From JAAFHN01 sp031421855 (GTDB taxonomy: Bacteria; Pseudomonadota; Gammaproteobacteria; Burkholderiales; Burkholderiaceae_C): 8,554 bases of DNA. Of this stretch, positions 1 through 5,600 are shown one piece after another. The position numbers and the translations under genes were made by a program. The stretch covers positions 1 through 8,554 of the forward strand of contig JANOPN010000113.1 in the NCBI GenBank assembly GCA_031421855.1, in the 5' to 3' direction. Each line of letters begins with the position of its first letter. Positions within the stretch are counted from its first letter, which is position 1. Below the pieces are notes generated by a model, which saw only the letters and a program-made list of their open reading frames with translations, did not search any database and was not told the DNA's origin.

Positions 1-89
1 ACGGTGATGCCTTGAACCCCCATGCCAGAGAGGGCTTCGCGCACCTCGTCGAGCTTGAATGGTTTGATGATGGCGGTGACGAGTTTCAT
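1..89 (-). CDS. glnK: P-II nitrogen regulatory protein GlnK/GlnB, N-terminal part
   Basis: The N-terminal 29 residues plus part of a codon are present; the rest lies beyond the left edge. The protein begins MKLVTAIIKPFKLDEVREAL, the invariant first beta strand and helix of P-II signal proteins. P-II trimers sense 2-oxoglutarate and ATP/ADP and, in the GlnK form, plug the AmtB ammonium channel. The uridylylated T-loop tyrosine is outside the window. The ATG is preceded by AGGAG with an 8-nt gap, a strong ribosome site. The gene lies downstream of a TorF-type porin on the same strand. In betaproteobacteria that porin commonly precedes glnK and amtB, which favours GlnK over GlnB, but the fragment alone cannot separate the two. 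No room exists for a separate full promoter between the genes, so expression probably comes from the upstream sigma-54 promoter by read-through. Confidence 0.9.
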   Translation of the reverse strand, partial: MKLVTAIIKPFKLDEVREALSGMGVQGIT

Positions 90-122
90 GCGTCGAGCTC
101 CTAAATTCGATTACTTTTGCCC

Positions 123-162
123 AAAATCAAGACTCAAACCCCGTTGAAGCAGGGTTTGAGTC
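123..162 (-). terminator. Hairpin between torF-like porin gene and glnK (terminator or attenuator)
   Basis: A perfect 11-bp inverted repeat, GACTCAAACCC at 131-141 and GGGTTTGAGTC at 152-162, encloses a 10-nt loop. On the minus transcript it is followed by TTGATTTT. It sits 8 nt after the porin stop codon and about 40 nt before glnK. The shape is that of an intrinsic terminator with an imperfect U tract, so partial termination that gives more porin than glnK-amtB message is likely. It could instead stabilise the porin 3' end. Confidence 0.6.
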
Positions 163-169
163 CGTTACA

Positions 170-919
170 TCAGAAATTCTTCTTGATGCCGAGCACCAAA
201 CTGGTGCCGCCCAAATCTTTGGCGCCGCTGCCGGGCAAGGTGAAGAAGTTCTTTTTGTTGGTGCTGACGACGGCGCCACTGAGCACCAAGCCGTCAAAGT
301 CTTTGCTGACCGTAACCGAGTAATCGGTGTAGTCCAGCACGCCCTTGACTTTTTGCACGCCAATGTGCGGCACGACCGAGATGCCGCCCACATCAAACGT
401 GGCGCTCAAGTCAACATAGTTTGAGTTTTTGCTCTTGGGAGTACCAAACAAGTTGGTCAGCGCGTGTGAATACTTGGCTGTCACGGGACCAAAAGTCAAT
501 GCGCCGTAGATCTCGGTCGTGTTCGCGTTTGCGGTGCTGGCCTTGCTGTACGTGTTGCCCAGGTAAGCGTACTGCAGCACGCCAACGTCATAAGCAACGT
601 CTTTGCTCAGCTCGCCTTTGTAGCCACCGTAAACATCGAGCTCGACCGGGCCGCTAGCGCCTGCGCCTGAGTCTTTGATCCAGGTGATGGTTGATGCCCA
701 GCCACCCAAGTAAAACCCATTTTTGTGAGCGTAGTCAATGCCAGCTTGCACAGCAGGCTTTTTTGCCGACTGCGAAATACCGCGGTAGCGGTAGTCAGTG
801 AACACGCCGACGTTGTACGAAATCGTCGAATCCGGCTCAGGCGCCTTGGTCTGGGCGACTGCGCCGAAGCTAGCGGCCGCCGCCAAGGCGATGAGACTGA
901 GTTTGAGTGTTGTGGACAT
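170..919 (-). CDS. TorF family putative outer-membrane porin (TIGR02001-like)
   Basis: This is a 249-residue predicted outer-membrane beta-barrel. Residues 1-22 form a signal peptide (hydrophobic core LIALAAAASFGAVA, likely cut after A22). The mature protein begins with the family pattern: SYNVGVFTDYRYRGISQS, then repeated amphipathic strands such as GFYLGGWAST and ELDVYGGYKGE. The chain ends in phenylalanine, as barrel proteins recognised by the Bam machinery do. The ATG at 919 was chosen because GGAG lies 5 nt upstream and the signal peptide starts there; a start at 1018 would add 33 unlike residues. The family is recognised from memory; its substrate is not established. Linkage to glnK and control by a sigma-54 promoter suggest passage of ammonium or small nitrogen compounds across the outer membrane, which is inference. 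Confidence 0.85.
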   Translation of the reverse strand: MSTTLKLSLIALAAAASFGAVAQTKAPEPDSTISYNVGVFTDYRYRGISQSAKKPAVQAGIDYAHKNGFYLGGWASTITWIKDSGAGASGPVELDVYGGYKGELSKDVAYDVGVLQYAYLGNTYSKASTANANTTEIYGALTFGPVTAKYSHALTNLFGTPKSKNSNYVDLSATFDVGGISVVPHIGVQKVKGVLDYTDYSVTVSKDFDGLVLSGAVVSTNKKNFFTLPGSGAKDLGGTSLVLGIKKNF

Positions 920-974
920 TTTTTCTCCGGTGGGTGAAAGTTGAGGGTTTAAAAAATCAATTTTGTATATGTCA

Positions 975-990
975 AGCATTTTGCGTGCCA
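975..990 (-). promoter_or_regulatory. Sigma-54 (RpoN) promoter for the porin-glnK operon
   Basis: The minus strand reads TGGCACG-CAAA-ATGCT. The consensus is TGGCACG-N4-TTGCW, so only one core base differs, and the GG and GC doublets have the correct spacing. The transcript would start near 964, giving a leader of about 45 nt before the porin ATG. A TTGACA hexamer at 970-975 (minus) overlaps the -12 region, but its -10 partner TTAAAC (947-952) is weak. The sigma-54 reading is clearly the better one. Confidence 0.8.
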
Positions 991-1104
991 ACGCTTGAAA
1001 GCTGCTCAAACAGTCCATGTCAACGCCTTGACATGCGATGCGTTATGGATAAACATACAGCTATTGGCTTGCGAAATTTTTCACAGCCCGATTTTGCTTT
1101 TTGC

Positions 1105-1121
1105 CGCCCCGAATTGGTGCA
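1105..1121. promoter_or_regulatory. NtrC-like enhancer site 1
   Basis: The minus strand matches the 17-bp NtrC palindrome TGCACCA-N3-TGGTGCA at 11 of 14 defined positions; the left half is perfect (TGCACCA). Its centre lies about 149 bp upstream of the predicted sigma-54 start, the usual enhancer range. It is paired with site 2, which makes chance less likely. Confidence 0.6.
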
Positions 1122-1137
1122 TGCGCGATCAAGGTTC

Positions 1138-1154
1138 CGCACCTTTTGTGTGCA
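1138..1154. promoter_or_regulatory. NtrC-like enhancer site 2
   Basis: The plus strand CGCACC-TTTTGTG-TGCA matches the NtrC palindrome at 10 of 14 defined positions, weaker than site 1. Centre-to-centre distance to site 1 is 33 bp, close to three helical turns, so both sites face the same side of the DNA as in known tandem NtrC enhancers. It lies 48 bp upstream of the yifB start, so a bound activator could also affect yifB. Confidence 0.5.
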
Positions 1155-1201
1155 AAACCGTGCTGAATCGCCGTTGATTGTTGTTTTTCTGGATCCCATT
1201 C

Positions 1202-2758
1202 ATGTCGCTTGCCGTCATTCACAGCCGTGGCCTTCACGGGCTATCCGCGCCATTGGTCACGGTTGAGGTGCATTTGGCCAATGGCCTGCCCTCATTTACC
1301 TTGGTCGGGCTGGCGGACACCGAAGTCAAAGAAGCCCGCGAGCGGGTGCGCAGTGCGCTGCTCAATTGCGGTTTGGAGTTTCCGCACAGCAAAAAGGTTG
1401 TGGTCAACCTCGCACCGGCTGACTTGCCCAAGGACTCAGGTCGGTTCGATTTACCCATCGCGCTGGGCATTTTGGTTGCGTCGGGGCAGCTGGACGGCAA
1501 ACTGCTGATGGGCTACGAGTTTGCCGGTGAGCTCTCGCTCGCGGGTGATGTACGACCGGTGCGAGGCGGGTTGGCCATGAGTTTGGCGGCCAAGGACGCG
1601 GCATGCGACGCAGCTCCGAAACTCGTTTTGCCCCAAGCCAACGCCAGCGAAGCAGCGCTTGCACCCGGTGTTGAGGTCTACGCCGCCGAGCACCTGATGC
1701 AGGTGTTTTCTCACTTTTGTTCGCTTAAAGCGCAAGGCAGCGGCCCGCCGACTGACGCAACGCGCGCCCAGCAACTCGTGCGCGCCCAAGCCCCGGATGT
1801 TGCCCAGCGCCCCGCAGGTCCAGACATGATGGACGTCAAAGGCCAAGTTGCTGCCAAGCGCGCCCTTGAGATTGCCGCTGCAGGCGGCCACAGCGTGCTC
1901 TTGGTGGGGCCGCCCGGCACCGGCAAAAGCATGTTGGCGCAACGTTTTGCGTCGCTCCTACCGCCGATGAGCCAAGCGCAGGCACTGGAGACGGCAGCGG
2001 TGCAAGACATCGCCGGGCGATTCAAAGTGGAGCGATGGGGCGAGCGGCCATGGTCTAACCCGCACCACACCGCGAGTGCCGTGGCCATGGTTGGGGGCGG
2101 ATCTCCGCCGCGTCCGGGCGAGATCACACTGGCCCACGGAGGGGTGTTGTTCTTGGACGAATTGCCCGAGTTTGCGCGCTCCGCATTGGAGGCCTTGCGC
2201 GAGCCACTGGAGAGCGGCACGATCACGATTTCAAGGGCGGCGAGCCGCGCGGAGTTTCCGGCGCGGTTTCAGCTATTGGCCGCCATGAACCCCTGCCCGT
2301 GCGGGCATTTAGGCTCAAGCTTGCGCACGTGTCGCTGCTCGGCCGACCAAGTACTGCGCTACCAAGGCAAGCTCAGCGGCCCCTTGCTCGACCGAATTGA
2401 CTTGCACGTCGAGGTGCCCGCCATCGCGCCCGAACAACTCATGAACACCGCCAAATCTGAGCCCAGCGCGCCAATTGCTGAGCGCGTCGCGCTCGGGCAA
2501 AGCCGCTCGATCGCGCGTCAGGGTTGCCTCAACAATGCCTTGGACGCAGCACAGCTAGAAGCGCACGTCAACCTCGACCCGCCTGCAGCCAAGTTTTTGC
2601 AAGTCGCAGCGGCGCGCCTGGGCTGGTCTAGCCGCAGCGTGCACCGAGCCCTCAAAGTCGCCCGCACAATTGCCGACTTGCAAGGCGCGTCCTTGGTGCA
2701 AGTCACCCACGTCGCAGAGGCCATGCAGTACCGCCGGGTACTCAAAACGGCCAACTGA
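1202..2758 (+). CDS. yifB: YifB/ComM family Mg-chelatase-like AAA+ ATPase
   Basis: A 518-residue protein of normal family length. Residues 1-170 form the Lon-protease-like N-terminal domain of the ChlI/YifB type, starting with the family opening MSLAVIHSRGLHG. Residues 205-410 form the AAA+ domain with Walker A GPPGTGKS (236-243) and Walker B GGVLFLDE (313-320). The family motif NPCPCG (363-368) follows, with two further cysteines at 377 and 379 that may complete a metal site, then PLLDRID (394-400). The C-terminal Mg_chelatase_C helical region ends with YRRVLK. ComM orthologues are hexameric helicases that promote branch migration during natural transformation; whether this organism is competent is unknown. 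The ATG at 1202 fits the family start, with only a weak GGA upstream; an in-frame TTG at 1178 would add eight atypical residues. A TTGACA at 1028-1033 is a possible -35, but its -10 (AAACAT) is poor. Confidence 0.92.
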   Translation: MSLAVIHSRGLHGLSAPLVTVEVHLANGLPSFTLVGLADTEVKEARERVRSALLNCGLEFPHSKKVVVNLAPADLPKDSGRFDLPIALGILVASGQLDGKLLMGYEFAGELSLAGDVRPVRGGLAMSLAAKDAACDAAPKLVLPQANASEAALAPGVEVYAAEHLMQVFSHFCSLKAQGSGPPTDATRAQQLVRAQAPDVAQRPAGPDMMDVKGQVAAKRALEIAAAGGHSVLLVGPPGTGKSMLAQRFASLLPPMSQAQALETAAVQDIAGRFKVERWGERPWSNPHHTASAVAMVGGGSPPRPGEITLAHGGVLFLDELPEFARSALEALREPLESGTITISRAASRAEFPARFQLLAAMNPCPCGHLGSSLRTCRCSADQVLRYQGKLSGPLLDRIDLHVEVPAIAPEQLMNTAKSEPSAPIAERVALGQSRSIARQGCLNNALDAAQLEAHVNLDPPAAKFLQVAAARLGWSSRSVHRALKVARTIADLQGASLVQVTHVAEAMQYRRVLKTAN

Positions 2759-2817
2759 GTCTGTTTTCGGTGTCAACGGTCATTGGCAGGTGGCGCCACT
2801 GACTTGGCAGTTTGCTG

Positions 2818-2834
2818 CTCGTCGCCGCGGCGAG
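2818..2834 (+). terminator. Short GC-rich hairpin after yifB, weak terminator candidate
   Basis: CTCGTCG at 2818-2824 pairs with CGGCGAG at 2828-2834 (7 bp with one G-T wobble) around a 3-nt loop. No U tract follows, so intrinsic termination is doubtful. It lies 60 nt after yifB and 20 nt before the antitoxin operator. A separate 10-bp palindrome, GTGGCGCCAC, lies a little upstream. Confidence 0.25.
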
Positions 2835-2853
2835 TCTCATGCCAACCACTCAC

Positions 2854-2873
2854 ATGTAGTAACATCACTACAT
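2854..2873. promoter_or_regulatory. Inverted repeat upstream of antitoxin gene, probable autoregulatory operator
   Basis: ATGTAGT and ACTACAT form perfect 7-bp arms around a 6-bp spacer, centred about 34 bp before the antitoxin ATG. Phd/YefM-type antitoxins usually repress their own operon by binding such palindromes, and the toxin acts as co-repressor. The site lies in AT-rich sequence where a -10 element (TACATT at 2869-2874) would be expected; no convincing -35 was found. Confidence 0.55.
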
Positions 2874-2897
2874 TAAATTCTCCGAAGCAAAAATGCC

Positions 2898-3152
2898 ATG
2901 TCCACCACCCTAACCGCCCGAGAGTTCAACCAAGACACGGCTTTGGCCAAGCGGCAGGCGGCGGTGGGGCCGGTCTTCATCACTGACCGCTCGAAGCCTG
3001 CATTTGTGCTGTTGAGCATCGCTCACTTCGACGGCTTGGTCGGCGCAGGGCAAAGCATGTCTCAGGCGTTTGGACATGCTGACGCGGCCAGCATCGAGTT
3101 GCCGCTGGAACCACGGCGGATTGAATCGGCACGCGATTTGACTCTGGGCTGA
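2898..3152 (+). CDS. Phd/YefM-type antitoxin of a type II toxin-antitoxin pair
   Basis: An 84-residue protein. Residues 1-50 match the prevent-host-death fold: a start of the form TLTAREFNQDTALAKRQA, then GPVFITDRSKPAFVLLSI, in which the ITDR-KPA-VLLS pattern is characteristic. The N-terminal half should dimerise and bind the operator. The C-terminal tail (about 55-84, with LPLEPRRIESARDL) should wrap the toxin and block its active site. The ATG at 2898 lies about 10 nt after GAAG, a modest ribosome site. The gene ends 5 nt before the toxin start, so the two are translationally coupled in the usual antitoxin-first order. Function is known from the family; the partner assignment rests on adjacency. 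Confidence 0.88.
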   Translation: MSTTLTAREFNQDTALAKRQAAVGPVFITDRSKPAFVLLSIAHFDGLVGAGQSMSQAFGHADAASIELPLEPRRIESARDLTLG

Positions 3153-3157
3153 ACCGG

Positions 3158-3574
3158 GTGTACTTGCTCGACACCAACACCTTGTCTGAGTTGCGCAAAC
3201 TCGGCACCAGCCGCTGTAACCCCGGCGTGGCGCAATGGGCGCAAGCCTGCAAACCCAGCCAAATGTTCACCAGTTCGATTTGCCTGCTTGAAATCGAGCG
3301 CGGCCTGTTGTTACTGCACCGACGCGACCCCGCTCAGGCATCCATCCTGCGCGAATGGTTCGAGGGGCGCTTGATTCCGACCTTGGCCGCTCGGGTGCTG
3401 AACATCACGCCCGAGATCGCCCGCCAAGCAGCAAGCCTTCACGTGCCAGACCCCAGACCCGAATTTGATGCCCTGATCGCCGCCACAGCTCTGGACAAAC
3501 ACCTGATTGTAGTGACTCGAAATCTGCGCGACTTTGAGCCCATGGGCGTGAAATGCATGAATCCTTGGGAATAG
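3158..3574 (+). CDS. vapC: VapC/FitB-like PIN-domain ribonuclease toxin
   Basis: A 138-residue PIN-domain protein of normal VapC length. It begins MYLLDTNTLSEL with the first catalytic aspartate at D5. E45 lies in ICLLEIERG, D104 in EFDALIAATAL and D125 in the closing strand motif TRNLRDFEPMGV, so the acidic magnesium-binding set looks intact. VapC toxins are RNases, often cutting tRNA or rRNA; the target here cannot be predicted. The start is GTG at 3158, 5 nt after the antitoxin stop, with no strong ribosome site, consistent with coupled translation. It converges on the carboxylase gene 84 nt downstream. The pair is flanked by unrelated housekeeping genes, as expected for an acquired module, though no insertion boundaries are visible. 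Confidence 0.9.
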   Translation: MYLLDTNTLSELRKLGTSRCNPGVAQWAQACKPSQMFTSSICLLEIERGLLLLHRRDPAQASILREWFEGRLIPTLAARVLNITPEIARQAASLHVPDPRPEFDALIAATALDKHLIVVTRNLRDFEPMGVKCMNPWE

Positions 3575-3600
3575 TTTGCATATTTTTATAGCAACAAACC

Positions 3601-3655
3601 CAATGAATTCGGTGACCAACGGCCGATTTCGTCCATATTTCAACCGAATTCGTTG
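3601..3655. repeat. 13-bp inverted repeat between convergent vapC and carboxylase genes
   Basis: Arms 3601-3613 and 3643-3655 pair over 13 bp with one imperfection (T3604 opposite G3652) around a 29-nt spacer. Each arm contains GAATTC, and a third GAATTC overlaps the outer end. The only imperfection is a G-U wobble in the plus-strand transcript but an A-C mismatch in the minus one, so it fits a 3' structure of the vapC message slightly better. There is no U tract, so terminator function is uncertain. Confidence 0.45.
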
Positions 3656-3658
3656 AAT

Positions 3659-5581
3659 TCACTGGTTTCGTTGACTTTTCCTCGGCTTTTGATATGCACC
3701 CAGGGCCGAGGCGATGTGTGCGCGCGTGGTGGCGGGGTCAATCACGGCGTCGATCTCCAAGGTCTCGGCCATTCGGATGGCGCTGCCGCCTGCGACTTGT
3801 TGGGCCAGCAGCTCGTCAAACAAGGCTTGGCGAGCGGCTTCGTTGGGCGCGGCGGCGAGCTCTTTGCTGAACCCCAGCTTGACCGCGCCTTCAAGTCCCA
3901 TGGCACCAAATTCGCTCCCCGGCCAGGCGGCATGAAAGCAGGGTTCGTGAAAACCACCGCCTGTCATGGCCATGGCACCCAATCCAAATGCGCGCTTGAG
4001 CGTGATGGCGACCAGCGGCGTGGTCAAAGCCGCAGCCGCCCAAAACAATTCACCGGCGGCGCGAACTTGGCCTTTGGCCTCATCGTCTGGCCCAACCATG
4101 AAGCCGGGGGTGTCGATCAAACTCACCACGGGTAGGCCGCGTGACTGGCACAGTCGCAGAAACCGCGCTAATTTGGAGCACGCGGCCGTGTCGATGGCCC
4201 CACCCAAATGCAGTGAATTGCTCACCAAAAAGCCCACCGCCTGCCCCTCAATGCGGGCGAATGCCGTGTGAACCGCTTCGCCAAAGCCGCGTCCAATGAC
4301 CAAGGCGCTGTCAGCATCGGCGATGCCCGCAAGTGCCGCCAAGGCATCAAATGAGCGCAAGCGCTGGGTGGGCACCAAGTCGCGCAGCGCCAACTGCGCC
4401 GCTGAGTCTGGAGCGGCCCAGCTCGACAATCGACCTTGAAAGTAAGCGACCACTTTCTTGGCAAGTGCGGTGGCATGGCCCTCGTCATCAGCCAAAAGAT
4501 CGATCACGCCATTGGCGACTTGCACCGTGCTGGGGCCAATTTGCTCGGGCGTGAACTTGCCCAGCCCGCCACCTTCGATCATGGCGGGGCCACCCAAACC
4601 CAAGTTAGACGCTCGGGTGGCAATGAGCACATCGGCCATACCAGCCAGCGCCGCATTGCCCGCAAAGCAGCGCCCATGGACAACCGCGATCAGGGGCACA
4701 CGCCCGTGCAAACGAGCCAAGGCTGCGAAAGTGCCGACGTGCAGGCCCGCCACGATGGGCATGTCGACGTCGCCGGGGCGGCCACCGCCGCCTTCGGCAA
4801 ACAAGACAACCGGCAGGTTTTGCTTGAGCGCAATTTGCAGCAACCGATCGGTCTTTTGGTGGTTGCGCATGCCTTGGGTGCCGGCCAAAACCGTGGCGTC
4901 GTACGCCAAAACCGCGCATTCGGTGGCGACATCGGGGCCGAAAATCGACGCGTTCACCTGGCCAATGCCCGTGACCATGCCGTCGGCTGGGGTCTGGGCC
5001 CGCAACTCGTCAATCGGCCGCCTGAGGGTTTGCGCGGCGAACGCTAACGCGCCATATTCGGTGAAGCGGCTGGCATTGAGTGATGAATCGCCCAAATCAC
5101 ATAAGTCACTTAAGTCACTTAAGTCACTTAAGTCACCCAAATCACATAAGTCAGCCACGTTTTCACGCGCGCTGCGCCCACCCAAGGCATGGCGCTTGGC
5201 CATGGCACCGGGCCGGGCAGCATCAGTGGTGAGTGCCTGCCGGGCTTGCCACTCACGCATCGAATGGCTCGAATGCCGCTCTAAAGGCTCCAAAACGCCA
5301 TCAGCAGGTGATTTTGATGGATTATTGGCACTTGGTCTCCGTATCCATTGGGTTTGTTGCTCTATATTTAGGAGTAATTCATCGACCCGAACCACCTGCT
5401 CAAGCGCAACAACAATCGCACCGACGACCCCGTCACAGGGCGCGAGCACCGCGTGCTCCATCTTCATCGACTCAATCAAAGCCAGCACTTGGCCGGTTTG
5501 CACGGCATCGCCAACCGCGCAGTCAAGGCTCAGCAGGGTGCCAGTTAATGGCGCATGGATGGCGATGGTGGCGAGGTTCAT
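3659..5581 (-). CDS. Biotinyl-carboxyltransferase fusion subunit of an acyl-CoA-type carboxylase
   Basis: A 640-residue protein. Residues 1-73 form a biotinyl carrier domain with ESMKMEH (37-43), so K40 should be biotinylated. A linker (75-135) leads to an acyl-CoA carboxylase beta-type double crotonase-fold carboxyltransferase. Marks of this are AEGGGGRPGD (262-271), HGRCFAGNAALAG (302-314), GGPAMIEGGGLG (330-341), IDTPGFMVGPD (489-499) and a TGGGF glycine turn (540-544). Such enzymes move CO2 from carboxybiotin to an acyl-CoA; the substrate cannot be read from sequence. No biotin carboxylase gene is nearby, so the ATP-dependent half must be encoded elsewhere. Residues 144-165 are a DLS/DLC/DLG tripeptide array from a 9-bp DNA repeat, inside a segment (SARENVADL...FTEYG) that in related proteins is short. 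The start at 5581 directly precedes the biotinyl domain and lies in a palindrome shared with the divergent aldolase gene. Confidence 0.85.
   Translation of the reverse strand: MNLATIAIHAPLTGTLLSLDCAVGDAVQTGQVLALIESMKMEHAVLAPCDGVVGAIVVALEQVVRVDELLLNIEQQTQWIRRPSANNPSKSPADGVLEPLERHSSHSMREWQARQALTTDAARPGAMAKRHALGGRSARENVADLCDLGDLSDLSDLSDLCDLGDSSLNASRFTEYGALAFAAQTLRRPIDELRAQTPADGMVTGIGQVNASIFGPDVATECAVLAYDATVLAGTQGMRNHQKTDRLLQIALKQNLPVVLFAEGGGGRPGDVDMPIVAGLHVGTFAALARLHGRVPLIAVVHGRCFAGNAALAGMADVLIATRASNLGLGGPAMIEGGGLGKFTPEQIGPSTVQVANGVIDLLADDEGHATALAKKVVAYFQGRLSSWAAPDSAAQLALRDLVPTQRLRSFDALAALAGIADADSALVIGRGFGEAVHTAFARIEGQAVGFLVSNSLHLGGAIDTAACSKLARFLRLCQSRGLPVVSLIDTPGFMVGPDDEAKGQVRAAGELFWAAAALTTPLVAITLKRAFGLGAMAMTGGGFHEPCFHAAWPGSEFGAMGLEGAVKLGFSKELAAAPNEAARQALFDELLAQQVAGGSAIRMAETLEIDAVIDPATTRAHIASALGAYQKPRKSQRNQ
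5092..5154. repeat. 9-bp tandem minisatellite inside the carboxylase gene
   Basis: Seven 9-bp units occur in order: ccaaatcac, ataagtcac, ttaagtcac three times, ccaaatcac, ataagtcag. The outer pairs are an 18-bp duplication with one difference, flanking three identical units. On the coding (minus) strand the units read GAC-TTA-AGT and variants (Asp-Leu-Ser/Cys/Gly). Units are a multiple of three, so copy-number change by slippage keeps the frame. The AT-rich TTA and AGT codons contrast with the GC-rich neighbours. Confidence 0.92.
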
Positions 5582-5600
5582 GGGATGATGTTCCCATGAA
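5577..5600. promoter_or_regulatory. 24-bp palindrome holding both divergent start codons
   Basis: TTCATGGGA and TCCCATGAA form perfect 9-bp arms around a 6-bp centre. The left arm contains the carboxylase ATG on the minus strand, the right arm the aldolase ATG on the plus strand, with 14 bp between the two genes. Each arm also provides a GGGA about 10 nt upstream of the start codon on the other arm, a possible ribosome site. It may be a regulator site or an mRNA hairpin that hides both starts. Confidence 0.7.

Noticed and set aside
970..975. TTGACA as a sigma-70 -35 for the porin operon
   Set aside because: The spacing-correct -10 (TTAAAC) matches only three of six bases, while the overlapping sigma-54 element is nearly perfect.
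920..1018. Longer N-terminus of the porin
   Set aside because: It would bury the signal peptide behind 33 residues and overlap the sigma-54 promoter; GGAG supports the ATG at 919.
1178..1201. Upstream TTG start for yifB adding eight residues
   Set aside because: The family N-terminus begins MSLAV at 1202; the extra residues are atypical and no better ribosome site precedes the TTG.
5092..5154. CRISPR-like array
   Set aside because: Units are 9 bp with no spacers and lie in frame within a gene; this is a minisatellite.
4458..5588. Large plus-strand open frame of 376 codons
   Set aside because: It is the antisense shadow of the carboxylase gene, with low-complexity Ser/Ala/Arg composition and no recognisable domain.
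5233..5595. N-terminal extension of the threonine aldolase, including a hydrophobic stretch near 5320-5380
   Set aside because: The open frame is antisense to the carboxylase; the aldolase family start lies at 5596.
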